Below, piece after piece: positions 1 to 6,349 of a DNA stretch of 8,702 bases. Under the pieces are notes generated by a model. That model was not told the DNA's origin. It ran no database searches and worked only from the letters and a program-made list of their open reading frames with translations. Source of the stretch: Desulfovibrionaceae bacterium UBA930 (GTDB lineage: Bacteria; Desulfobacterota; Desulfovibrionia; Desulfovibrionales; Desulfovibrionaceae). Position 1 is the first letter of the stretch; each line of letters begins with the position of its first letter. The translations under genes and the position numbers were made by a program. Where the stretch lies: NCBI GenBank assembly GCA_002293605.1, contig DBDO01000051.1:1999-10700 (forward strand), read 5' to 3'.

Positions 1-1958
1 GCCTTGTAGGTGTTGTTGCCGGTGTTGAGATCCGGGAAAATAAAGACGGTGGCGAGTCCGGCCACCTTGCTGTCCGGCAGCTTGGTCCGGGCCACTTCCG
101 GGTCAATGGCCGCATCGTACTGCAGGGGGCCTTCGATCAAAAGATCCGGGGCCATTTCCTTGGCGATACGCGTGGCTTCCTTCACCTTGTCCACATCCGC
201 GCCCTTGCCCGATGCGCCGGTAGAGTACGAGAGCATGGCGACCCTGGGGGTGATGCCGAAAATGCTCGCCGTATGCGCGGAGCTGATGGCAATGCTCGCC
301 AAATCTTCGGCTGAAGGGTTGGGGTTGACCGCGCAATCGCCGAAGGCCAGCACGCGATCCTTCAGGCACATGAGGAAAATTGAAGACACGATGGAGGTGC
401 CGGGCTTGGTTTTGATAAATTCAAATGCCGGGCGGATGGTGTGGGCCGTGGTGTTGATCGAGCCGGAGACCATGCCGTGCGCATCGCCCGTGTGCACCAT
501 CATGGTGCCGAAGTAGGTGGCATCGCTCATGATATCCCTGGCCTGCTCCAGGCTTATGCCCTTTTTCTTGCGCAGTTCGTGGTAGAGCGACGCATATTCT
601 GTGAACTTGGGGGAAAGATCCGGCTGGATAATCGGCACATCCAGGTCAAGGCCGAGGGCAGCTATCTTTGCCGTGACCTCGGCAGCGTTGCCGAGCAGGA
701 CGATATCGGCCACATTGCGCCGCAGGAGCACATCCGTGGCGCGCAGGATGCGCTCTTCCGCGCCTTCGGGCAGCACAATGCGCATCTTTTTCGCGGCTGC
801 CCGCTCAAGCAGGTTGTATTCGAACATCTTGGGGGTAATTTTGCCGCTGTGCATATTGACGATGCGCGATTCAATCTCCCGCGAATCGACACAGGCCTCA
901 AAATGCCCGAGGGCCGTATTGATTTTGCGCGCATCGTCCGGGTCTATCTTGCCGTAGAGATCAGCCAGCACCTGCGTTGTCTTGAAGGTGTGGTCCTGTA
1001 CGGAAAGAATGGGAATGGGCACGCCGGTCCAGCCTTCTATCAGGCGGTGGATGTGCACGGAAAGCTCAAGACCGCCCGTGAGCACGATGCCGGAAATATC
1101 CGGGTAGGAGCTGGAAAAGCGTGAAGCCAAAGCGGCCAGCACAATATCCGCCCGATCGCCGGGAGTGATGATCAGGCTCCCCTGCCCCACATGCTCAAGA
1201 AAATTCCCCACCTGCATGGCCGCGATAAGATAGTCGTCAACCAGGGCGTCCAGACGGCCATGCCCATAGAGCACCTGGGCCTTGAGCCACTCTTTTACGT
1301 CTCCGACCGTGGGTTTGCCCAAAATGGGCTCTTCGGGCAGCACGTAAACCAACAGGGGATTTGCCCTGTCCCCCCGGCTTTGCAGGGCCGAAGCCACCCG
1401 GCTTTCATCGCGCTCGCTCACTTCCGAGCGGTTCACAATGCAGGCAACCACGTCCAGGCCCTTTTCCTCCAACTGGTCCAGGGTGGCCTGGGTGGAGTCG
1501 ATGACTTCCTGGGCGGACTTATTGGCGGCATTGGCCACCATCATCACAGGGCAGCCGAGATTGGCGGCCAGCTCGGCGTTCAGGTCGAACTCAAAGGCCG
1601 GATCCTTGCCCATAAAGTCCGTACCTTCGCAGAGAACGAAGTCGTAGTTAGCCTCAAGGCTTTTGTATTTTTTCAGAATGGTGTCCAGCATGGTTTCATG
1701 CTGGCCGCTGTTCATCAGGTTGCGGGCATCGTGCAGGGAATAGGCGTAGGTGCTTTCATAAGGCATGTCCAGACCGAACTGGGCCATGACCAGCTTGATG
1801 TCGTGATCCTGCTGCCCGCTGTCCATGGTCGGGGTGATAATGGGGCGGAAAAAAGCCACCTTGCGCACATGGCGCAGCAAAAGCTGCATCATGCCGAGCA
1901 CGATGGCGGACTTGCCGCTTTTGGATTCCGTTGCTGTGATATAGAGATTATTAGCCAT
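1..1958 (-). CDS. pta: Phosphate acetyltransferase, three-domain form; 3' end cut by the window edge
   Basis: This enzyme interconverts acetyl-CoA plus phosphate with acetyl phosphate plus CoA in the cytoplasm. In sulfate reducers it works with acetate kinase for ATP synthesis during lactate and pyruvate oxidation. Translating the minus strand gives 652 uninterrupted codons. The N-terminal P-loop-like domain begins MANNLYITATESKSGKSA (residues 1-18). A central DRTGG-type region contains GDRADIVLAAL. The catalytic PTA_PTB domain begins near residue 385 with RIVLPEGAEERILRA. The last visible residues include ATVFIFPDLNTGNN, close to the C-terminal part of known Pta proteins. Compared with the roughly 700-residue E. 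coli type, about 50 residues lie off the left edge. The ATG at 1958 is preceded by GGAG about 8 nt upstream (minus strand). Long open frames on the opposite strand are shadows. The family assignment is very secure; the pathway role is established for the family. Confidence 0.96.
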   Translation of the reverse strand, partial: MANNLYITATESKSGKSAIVLGMMQLLLRHVRKVAFFRPIITPTMDSGQQDHDIKLVMAQFGLDMPYESTYAYSLHDARNLMNSGQHETMLDTILKKYKSLEANYDFVLCEGTDFMGKDPAFEFDLNAELAANLGCPVMMVANAANKSAQEVIDSTQATLDQLEEKGLDVVACIVNRSEVSERDESRVASALQSRGDRANPLLVYVLPEEPILGKPTVGDVKEWLKAQVLYGHGRLDALVDDYLIAAMQVGNFLEHVGQGSLIITPGDRADIVLAALASRFSSSYPDISGIVLTGGLELSVHIHRLIEGWTGVPIPILSVQDHTFKTTQVLADLYGKIDPDDARKINTALGHFEACVDSREIESRIVNMHSGKITPKMFEYNLLERAAAKKMRIVLPEGAEERILRATDVLLRRNVADIVLLGNAAEVTAKIAALGLDLDVPIIQPDLSPKFTEYASLYHELRKKKGISLEQARDIMSDATYFGTMMVHTGDAHGMVSGSINTTAHTIRPAFEFIKTKPGTSIVSSIFLMCLKDRVLAFGDCAVNPNPSAEDLASIAISSAHTASIFGITPRVAMLSYSTGASGKGADVDKVKEATRIAKEMAPDLLIEGPLQYDAAIDPEVARTKLPDSKVAGLATVFIFPDLNTGNNTYK

Positions 1959-2072
1959 AATGCACTCCGGAAAAGGGTAGGAGGTAGAGGAAATCAGATC
2001 GCAAATATAGTGATGCTTTGCATAAAACGGGAAAATACTCAAGGAGGTGATGGCAAAAACACAGATGGCCGC
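1959..2072 (-). promoter_or_regulatory. Spacer upstream of pta with candidate -10 box and dyad
   Basis: This 114-nt spacer lies between the second permease gene and pta. On the minus strand it holds a TATATT hexamer (2004-2009), a reasonable -10 box, but no good -35 at normal spacing. Two overlapping dyads flank or cover it. One is ATGC-N3-GCAT at 2013-2023. The other is GCAAA-N11-TTTGC at 2001-2021. No GC hairpin followed by a T-run is visible after the permease stop, so read-through from the transporter operon into pta cannot be excluded. The promoter call is weak and the regulator is unknown. Confidence 0.25.
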
Positions 2073-2744
2073 TTACTTTTGCGCTCCAAAACCCGGAATG
2101 CGGGTTTTTTTCTCCAGCAGCCCGAGCAGCCAGGCGGCCAGGGAGGTCATGGCCAGATAGTACATGCCCGCAGTGAAGTAGATTTCAATGTAGTGGAAGG
2201 AGCGCGCGGTCAGTTCCTTGGCATGGCCCGTAAGCTCGATAAAGGTGAGCACATAGGCCAGGGAGGAATACTTGATCAGGTAGATAATTTCGTTGCCGCA
2301 GCCGGGCAGTGCCCTGCGCACGGCCTGGGGGATGACGATGCAGAGCGCCATTTGCAGGGTGGAAAAGCCAAGGGCGTAGGCTGCCTTGACCTGGCCCTGC
2401 CGGATGGACAGGAGCGCGCCGCGTATATACTCGGAATGATAGGCGGAACTGCACAGGATAAAACCGAGCAAGGCGGCCTGATAGGGTGAAAAGCGCACTC
2501 CCCATTTGGGCAGGGCGTAGTAAAGAAAATACAGTTGTAACAGCAGGGGCACGCCGCGAATGACGCCAACGTGAAAATCCGCGATGCGGCGCACGGCCGG
2601 GGGCGCATAGACCCGCAGGGCCCCGATGCAAACACCGCCCAAAAAGCCGATGACCGCAGAAGGAATAATCAGGGAGAGGCTGAAAAACAGGCCTTCGTTC
2701 AGGGCGGGAATGACCCGATTCCAGAACATGTCCAGGCTCAACAC
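2073..2744 (-). CDS. Polar amino-acid ABC transporter permease (HisM/GlnP type), second permease of the operon
   Basis: This 223-residue inner-membrane subunit forms part of the translocation pore of a polar amino-acid importer. The visible HisMQ-type features are a hydrophobic N-terminal segment (about residues 17-43), the RGVPLLLQL motif (63-71) in the second membrane segment, a YHSEYIRGAL stretch (102-111), and the EAA cytoplasmic loop QGQVKAAYALG (116-126) followed by IPQAVRRALPG (138-148), which docks on the ATPase. Length is normal for the family. The start is GTG at 2744. It has GGAGG with 7-8 nt spacing on the minus strand and overlaps the ATPase stop by 7 nt, which implies translational coupling. 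TTG at 2741 and ATG at 2729 are alternatives. It is the last gene of the transporter operon and probably pairs with the other permease as a heterodimer. The substrate cannot be read from the sequence. Confidence 0.93.
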   Translation of the reverse strand: MLSLDMFWNRVIPALNEGLFFSLSLIIPSAVIGFLGGVCIGALRVYAPPAVRRIADFHVGVIRGVPLLLQLYFLYYALPKWGVRFSPYQAALLGFILCSSAYHSEYIRGALLSIRQGQVKAAYALGFSTLQMALCIVIPQAVRRALPGCGNEIIYLIKYSSLAYVLTFIELTGHAKELTARSFHYIEIYFTAGMYYLAMTSLAAWLLGLLEKKTRIPGFGAQK

Positions 2745-3508
2745 GCGCTTTCCTCCGCTACCAGCCTGGCGAAAAAGGCCTGGGTGCGGGTCTTGGCACC
2801 CGGTGCCAGAAGAGAAGCGGGCGCGCCGCGCTCGATAATGGCCCCTTTTTCCATAAACAAAATTTCTGTAGCCAGGGCTCGCGCAAAATCCATCTGGTGC
2901 GTGGCCATAATCATGGTCATGCCGCCTCTGGCCAGTTCGCGGATGGCCGCGAGCACCTCGCCGACCAGTTCGGGGTCCAGGGCCGAGGTGGGCTCGTCCA
3001 GCAAAATGACTTCAGGGTCCATGGCCAGTGCCCGGGCAATGGCTACGCGCTGCTTCTGACCGCCGGAAAGCTCGGCCGGATACAGCCCGGCCCGGCGGGA
3101 AAGCCCCACCCGCTCAAGCTCCATCATGGCCCGCAAGGAGGCATCGCGCCTGGACATTTTTTTAACCTTGACCAGCGCAATGCTTACGTTTTCCTGCGCT
3201 GTCAGGTGATCGAAGAGGTTGAAATCCTGAAAAATCATGCCCACCCGTTCGCGCAGGGAGCGCAGTTCGCCCTTGTTCGCGGGGCTTATCCGCTCGCCGT
3301 TCAGCAAAAGTTCGCCCGTATCCGGCGTAATCAGGTGGTTCAGGCACTGCAGAAAGGTGCTTTTTCCCGCACCGGAAGGGCCTATCAGCACCTTCATCTC
3401 GCCTTTGTACACAGACAGGGAGAGATCGCTCAATATAGGCCGTCCACCAAGGCTTTTGCCTATATTTCTGGCCTCCAGCACCGGGGTCTGTTGTGTGGCT
3501 TCATTCAT
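2738..3508 (-). CDS. Polar amino-acid ABC transporter ATP-binding protein (GlnQ/HisP type)
   Basis: This 256-residue cytoplasmic ATPase powers the importer encoded around it. All nucleotide-binding elements are intact: Walker A GPSGAGKST (43-51), Q-loop FQDFNLF with Q94, signature LSGGQKQR (147-154), Walker B VILLDEPTSALD (167-178) with catalytic E172, and switch histidine H204 in MATHQM. The FNLF and HQM variants are typical of the polar amino-acid uptake (PAAT) group. Length is usual for GlnQ. The ATG at 3508 has a modest GAGG about 10 nt upstream, and 58 nt separate it from the upstream permease stop. The 3' end overlaps the next permease gene by 7 nt, and the ribosome-binding site of that gene lies inside this coding sequence. 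Family assignment is secure; the particular amino acid carried is unknown. Confidence 0.95.
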   Translation of the reverse strand: MNEATQQTPVLEARNIGKSLGGRPILSDLSLSVYKGEMKVLIGPSGAGKSTFLQCLNHLITPDTGELLLNGERISPANKGELRSLRERVGMIFQDFNLFDHLTAQENVSIALVKVKKMSRRDASLRAMMELERVGLSRRAGLYPAELSGGQKQRVAIARALAMDPEVILLDEPTSALDPELVGEVLAAIRELARGGMTMIMATHQMDFARALATEILFMEKGAIIERGAPASLLAPGAKTRTQAFFARLVAEESAC

Positions 3509-3566
3509 GACGTTACGGCCTCAATGCCTTCGGGGCGCTGCCGACTATGTGGCCTGCCCCCGCTGG

Positions 3567-4280
3567 TTACAAATGGGAGTAGCCGGGAATGCGGAAATTT
3601 TTCTCCGCATAGCGCAGGCCCCGCAGACCAATCCAGGTAATCAGAAAATAAAGAAGGGCCGCGCTTACATAAAAGGCCGTGTATTCTGCCGTGCTTGTGG
3701 CCACTGCCTTGGTACGGGCCATCAGCTCCATGGCCCCGAGCACGGAAACCAGGGCCGAATCTTTGAGCAGAATGGAATATTCGTTGGACCAGCCGGGAAT
3801 GGATAAACGTAAGGCCTGGGGCAGAATGATGCTGGCAATGGCCTCAAAATCGCGCATGCCAAGGGCGCGCGCCGCTTTAAGCTGGCCGGAGGGCAGGGAA
3901 TTGATCGCGCCCCGGAAAATTTGACTCTGGTAGGCCGCGCTGGTCAGCCCCAGAACAATGCAGGAAGCCGCAAAGGGCGACAGTGCAAGCGAAATGCTGC
4001 ATTGCATGCCGAAAAGGCTGAATTCAAGCGGATTAAGCTGATAGACCAGCCCGAAATAAAAGAGATAGAGCAGTACAAGAATGGGCACGCCGCGAAAAAA
4101 CCAGACGTACAGAGCTATGACGCCCCGTGTTGCCGCATTGCCGTATATCTGCCCGATAGCCATGGGAACGCCCAGGAACAGGCCGAGCAGCATGGCGGCG
4201 GCAACTGTGCCGATGGTGATGAGGGCGCCCTCAAGAATCCAGGGCATGGCCTCGCATATGGTAAGAATGCTTTCCTGCAT
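3567..4280 (-). CDS. Polar amino-acid ABC transporter permease (HisM/GlnP type), first permease of the operon
   Basis: This 237-residue inner-membrane protein is the other pore subunit of the importer. Family marks are ALITIGTVAAAMLLG (19-33) in the first membrane segment, FRGVPILVLLYLFYFG (62-77) in the second, AAYQSQIFRGAI (115-126), and the EAA loop SGQLKAARALGM (131-142) followed by LPQALRLSIPGWSNE. About five membrane segments are visible, ending in YFLITWIGLRGL near the C terminus. It shares only the family framework with the second permease, so the pair looks like a HisQ/HisM-style heterodimer and not a recent tandem copy. The ATG at 4280 has no clear Shine-Dalgarno sequence, unlike the binding-protein gene before it, and it follows a large hairpin. 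Both fit weaker expression of the permease than of the binding protein, which is an inference. Confidence 0.93.
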   Translation of the reverse strand: MQESILTICEAMPWILEGALITIGTVAAAMLLGLFLGVPMAIGQIYGNAATRGVIALYVWFFRGVPILVLLYLFYFGLVYQLNPLEFSLFGMQCSISLALSPFAASCIVLGLTSAAYQSQIFRGAINSLPSGQLKAARALGMRDFEAIASIILPQALRLSIPGWSNEYSILLKDSALVSVLGAMELMARTKAVATSTAEYTAFYVSAALLYFLITWIGLRGLRYAEKNFRIPGYSHL

Positions 4281-4311
4281 GAAGCGTGATGCTTATTTTG
4301 TACATCAACCA

Positions 4312-4369
4312 GAGGGCTCCGCCCTCCATACTCCGGCCAGGAGGCCAGGGCGCATGGAGTGGAGCCCTC
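4312..4369 (-). other. Long imperfect hairpin between the binding-protein and permease genes
   Basis: A perfect 9-bp inverted repeat pairs GAGGGCTCC (4312-4320) with GGAGCCCTC (4361-4369). After a small asymmetric bulge it is extended by 6 bp, CTCCAT (4324-4329) with ATGGAG (4354-4359). The apex can form further pairs, CTCC (4331-4334) with GGAG (4340-4343). In the transcript (minus strand) it starts about 14 nt after the binding-protein stop codon. The downstream flank TGGTTGATGTAC has no T-run, so it is not a standard intrinsic terminator. In binding-protein-dependent transporter operons such hairpins often protect the 5' message or thin out downstream expression. That role here is inferred. 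Confidence 0.6.
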
Positions 4370-4383
4370 AAGGGATAGGGAAC

Positions 4384-5136
4384 CTATTTTACATTGATGT
4401 ATTTGGCTTTGAGTTCTTCCCAGTACGGATCGTTCTTGAGCAGGGCGTAACCCTTGTTGATCTTCTCAAGCAAAGCGTTGTCTTCCTTGCGAACAGCCAC
4501 GCCAAAGTCATCAGGCTCTGCAAATTCGCCCACGACCTTAATCGGCTTTTTACCCTTGTTCATCGCTTCGTCGGCAGGAGCGGAGTCAATGGCCGCGCCG
4601 TCAATGCGCCCGTTGATCAGATCTTCGATAGCCAAGGGCGGAGACTCGTAAAAACGCAGTTCATAGTTCCAGCCCTGTTTTTCAGCCTGCTGCTTGAGCA
4701 ACTCGGCCTCGTTCGTGCCGGCCTGCACACCCAGCTTCTTTTTGCCCTTGAGCAGCTCGTCCTTGGTCAGAGCACTGCCTTTCTGCACCAGAAAATACTT
4801 GCGGATGTTCCAGTAGGGCTCGGAAAAGTTCACGCGGGCCTTGCGCTCGGGGGAAATGCTCATGCCGGAGCAGACCATGTCGATCTGCTTGGCCAGAAGG
4901 CTCGGGATAATGCCGTCCCAGTCCATGGGCCGGTGCTCGACCGTAAAGCCCATCTTCTTGGCGATCCAGTTCATGGAATCAACATCGAAACCCGTGGGCT
5001 TGCCGGTTTTGTCAACCAGGGCAAAGGGCGGATAGTTGGCGTCAATACCGTTGACATAGTGCTCTGCGGCGGACGCCGGAGAGCTCATAAGCACAAACGC
5101 GGCGGCAAAAGCGAAAAAAAGAGATTTAACGGTCAT
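4384..5136 (-). CDS. Periplasmic amino-acid-binding protein of the ABC transporter
   Basis: This 250-residue protein (SBP_bac_3 family) captures a polar amino acid in the periplasm and delivers it to the permeases encoded downstream. It has a clear signal peptide: MTVK, a hydrophobic core (residues 5-17) and an ASA cleavage site after residue 23. It lacks a lipobox, so it should be soluble. Family motifs are NYPPFALVDKTGKPTGFDVD (34-53), DMVCSGMSISPERKARV (86-102), whose arginine at 98 normally holds the ligand alpha-carboxylate, FSEPYW just after it, and GAAIDSAPADE further on, where the aspartate usually holds the alpha-amino group. The start at 5136 is preferred because it has GGAGG 7 nt upstream and begins the signal peptide. 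The same frame stays open upstream to 5199, but that stretch does not look like a signal sequence. The ligand is not determinable from sequence alone. Confidence 0.94.
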   Translation of the reverse strand: MTVKSLFFAFAAAFVLMSSPASAAEHYVNGIDANYPPFALVDKTGKPTGFDVDSMNWIAKKMGFTVEHRPMDWDGIIPSLLAKQIDMVCSGMSISPERKARVNFSEPYWNIRKYFLVQKGSALTKDELLKGKKKLGVQAGTNEAELLKQQAEKQGWNYELRFYESPPLAIEDLINGRIDGAAIDSAPADEAMNKGKKPIKVVGEFAEPDDFGVAVRKEDNALLEKINKGYALLKNDPYWEELKAKYINVK

Positions 5137-5253
5137 TCCATTACCTCCGGGGTCTGTTATGGCATGTTCACTATGCTGACAAAAAATCCTGCGGCGCACA
5201 GCCTGCCCTTCATACCAGAAGGCCCTGCCGGGCGCAAGCGAAGCCGCAAGCCG
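5137..5253 (-). promoter_or_regulatory. Spacer with candidate promoter of the amino-acid transporter operon
   Basis: The 117-nt spacer lies between the DMT gene stop and the binding-protein start. On the minus strand, TTGTCA (5177-5182) resembles a -35 box. It is followed after 17 nt by TAACAG (5154-5159), or after 15 nt by CATAAC (5156-5161), as weak -10 candidates. An imperfect dyad with GCAT/ATGC arms (5162-5176) sits exactly in the spacer, where a repressor would block polymerase. Just after the DMT stop there are two short hairpins: a 4-bp GCCC/GGGC stem (5222-5233) and a 5-bp CCTTC/GAAGG stem (5207-5222). A T6 run occurs further on (minus strand), but no strong stem abuts it. A promoter here is expected from the layout, but the boxes are weak. 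Confidence 0.3.
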
Positions 5254-6159
5254 TCATCCCCGCATCTGACTGAGCACGACCCCGGCAAGAATGGGCAAAA
5301 CGGCAAGACTCTGCATAAGCGTTAAACGCTCATCCAGAAACACAATGCCCATAATCAGGGTCAGGGCCGGAATCAGGTTGCTCCAGGCCGCCGCAGGCCC
5401 CGCGCCGAGCCGGGCAATGCCCAGGTTATACAGCCCGTAAGCCACGATGGTGGAAAAAGAAAGAAAGAACAGGGCCAGCAGGGGCTCAAAATCAGGCAGG
5501 GCCTCAGGCAGACGCGCCCCGAACAGCAGACACACGAGGCCGAAAAAAACAACCCCGCCGCAGGCCTGCAAGCCGGTGATAAAAAAAGGAGGATAGCCGA
5601 CAAGCTTTCGCACACACAGCGTGTATACGCAGGCCATAAGCATGGCTAAAAATTCCAGCGTATTGCCCAAAAGGGCGTTGGGCGCGCTCGCCGTATCCTC
5701 TCCGGACAGGGTAAGCACGATAACGCCGCCCACAGCCAGAAAAAATCCGGCCCAGGTTTTTTTTCCCAAACGCTCCTTGAGGATGAAAAAGGCGCTCACG
5801 CCCACCAACAGCGGCAGCAGCGCGATAACCACTCCGGCCTGTGAAGCCGTGGTGTAGCGCAGGGCGTAGGCTTCACACATAAAATACAGGCAGGGTTCGG
5901 CCAGCACCATCAGCAGAATGATGCGCCAGTCCCCCTTGCGGTATGGCGCGCTGCGGCCCCAGCCCCGCATCAGGGGCAGCAAAAGCAGGGCGCTGACCAG
6001 CATGCGAAAGAAGATCAGCAAAACCGGATGAAAGGCCGTAAGCCCGACCCGCATGGCAATAAAGGTGCCGCTCCATAGCACCATGGCCGTTGCGAGCGCG
6101 CACAGGGCCGGGATATCCGCTTTGACGGATCTTGAGGGAAGGGAAGGCATTGTATTCAT
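5254..6159 (-). CDS. EamA/DMT-superfamily membrane transporter
   Basis: This 301-residue inner-membrane protein belongs to the drug/metabolite transporter superfamily (10 TMS, EamA). Members mostly export amino acids or other small metabolites. Two repeated EamA halves are visible. The first runs from about residue 17, with LWSGTFIAMR (28-37), through YTTASQAGVVIALLPLL (102-118), to the conserved loop KERLGKKTW starting at 128. The second has NLGIARLGAGPAAAWSNLIP and ends with the matching DERLT at about 276-280. The ATG at 6159 (or ATG at 6150) is chosen because the membrane domain starts just after it. The same frame is open a further 182 codons upstream, but that stretch is antisense to the DHH gene and reads as low-complexity shadow. 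Ribosome-binding sequence is weak (AGAG). It is followed after 117 nt by the amino-acid ABC importer, so a role in amino-acid traffic is possible but unproven. Confidence 0.9.
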   Translation of the reverse strand: MNTMPSLPSRSVKADIPALCALATAMVLWSGTFIAMRVGLTAFHPVLLIFFRMLVSALLLLPLMRGWGRSAPYRKGDWRIILLMVLAEPCLYFMCEAYALRYTTASQAGVVIALLPLLVGVSAFFILKERLGKKTWAGFFLAVGGVIVLTLSGEDTASAPNALLGNTLEFLAMLMACVYTLCVRKLVGYPPFFITGLQACGGVVFFGLVCLLFGARLPEALPDFEPLLALFFLSFSTIVAYGLYNLGIARLGAGPAAAWSNLIPALTLIMGIVFLDERLTLMQSLAVLPILAGVVLSQMRG

Positions 6160-6349
6160 AATTACTCTAATTTGCTTGCAAGGCAGCTGTGCGTCCGGGC
6201 CGCTCCGAGCCGGAGAAAGGCCCACGCCTGCTTTGTAGCAAAGGCGCGCCAAAGCCGCCAGAGAAAGTTGGGACCCAAGGGCCAGCGCGCCTGCCGCCTT
6301 TTTCCGCCCGTTCTTGCTTTTTTCATGGATGCCCGGTAGTGAAACGCGG
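6160..6349. promoter_or_regulatory. Divergent intergenic region rich in inverted repeats
   Basis: These 190 nt separate the start codons of the minus-strand DMT gene and the plus-strand DHH gene, so they must hold two promoters or be part of long leaders. No convincing sigma-70 pair stands out. On the plus strand the best is a poor TTGAGG (6132-6137) with CATAAT (6157-6162) at an overlong 19-nt spacing. Several inverted repeats lie in a row: GGGCC/GGCCC (6197-6201, 6219-6223) enclosing CTCCG-AGC-CGGAG (6203-6215); CTTTG-TAG-CAAAG (6231-6243); and the structure listed separately at 6243-6303. No known riboswitch, tRNA or small protein was recognised. Confidence 0.45.
6243..6303 (+). other. Nested hairpin followed by a T-run ahead of the DHH gene
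   Basis: GGCGCGC (6243-6249) can pair perfectly with GCGCGCC (6285-6291). The loop contains the perfect 11-nt palindrome TTGGGACCCAA (6268-6278). Seven nucleotides after the outer stem there is a T5 run (6299-6303), and a T6 run follows at 6318-6323. On the plus strand this resembles an attenuator or terminator-like leader structure. The gap before the T-run and the high local GC content leave real doubt; it could equally be an operator-like palindrome in a GC-rich spacer. Confidence 0.3.

Noticed and set aside
441..1124. 227-codon plus-strand open frame opposite pta (and the 10-516 frame)
   Set aside because: It lies wholly antisense to the catalytic part of Pta, and no family motif is visible.
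2041..2053. Perfect anti-16S sequence AAGGAGGTGATGG on the plus strand, followed by a 36-codon frame
   Set aside because: Its spacing to the ATG is too short, and the small frame is antisense to the second permease with no recognisable product. It is probably coincidence.
1191..2489. 432-codon plus-strand open frame opposite pta and the second permease
   Set aside because: It is antisense to two well-supported genes, its product is rich in H, G and Q without recognisable domains, and it spans the intergenic spacer. This is typical of a GC-rich shadow frame.
5137..5199. Upstream extension of the binding protein to the start at 5199
   Set aside because: The added 21 residues are not signal-like, and the internal ATG at 5136 has a strong GGAGG site and begins a clean signal peptide.
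5186..5205. T6 run on the minus strand between the DMT and binding-protein genes as an intrinsic terminator
   Set aside because: No stable stem directly abuts the T-run. The nearby hairpins are short and about 20 nt away.
4081..5325. 414-codon plus-strand open frame across the binding-protein gene
   Set aside because: It is antisense to a gene with a signal peptide and intact family motifs, and its composition is shadow-like.
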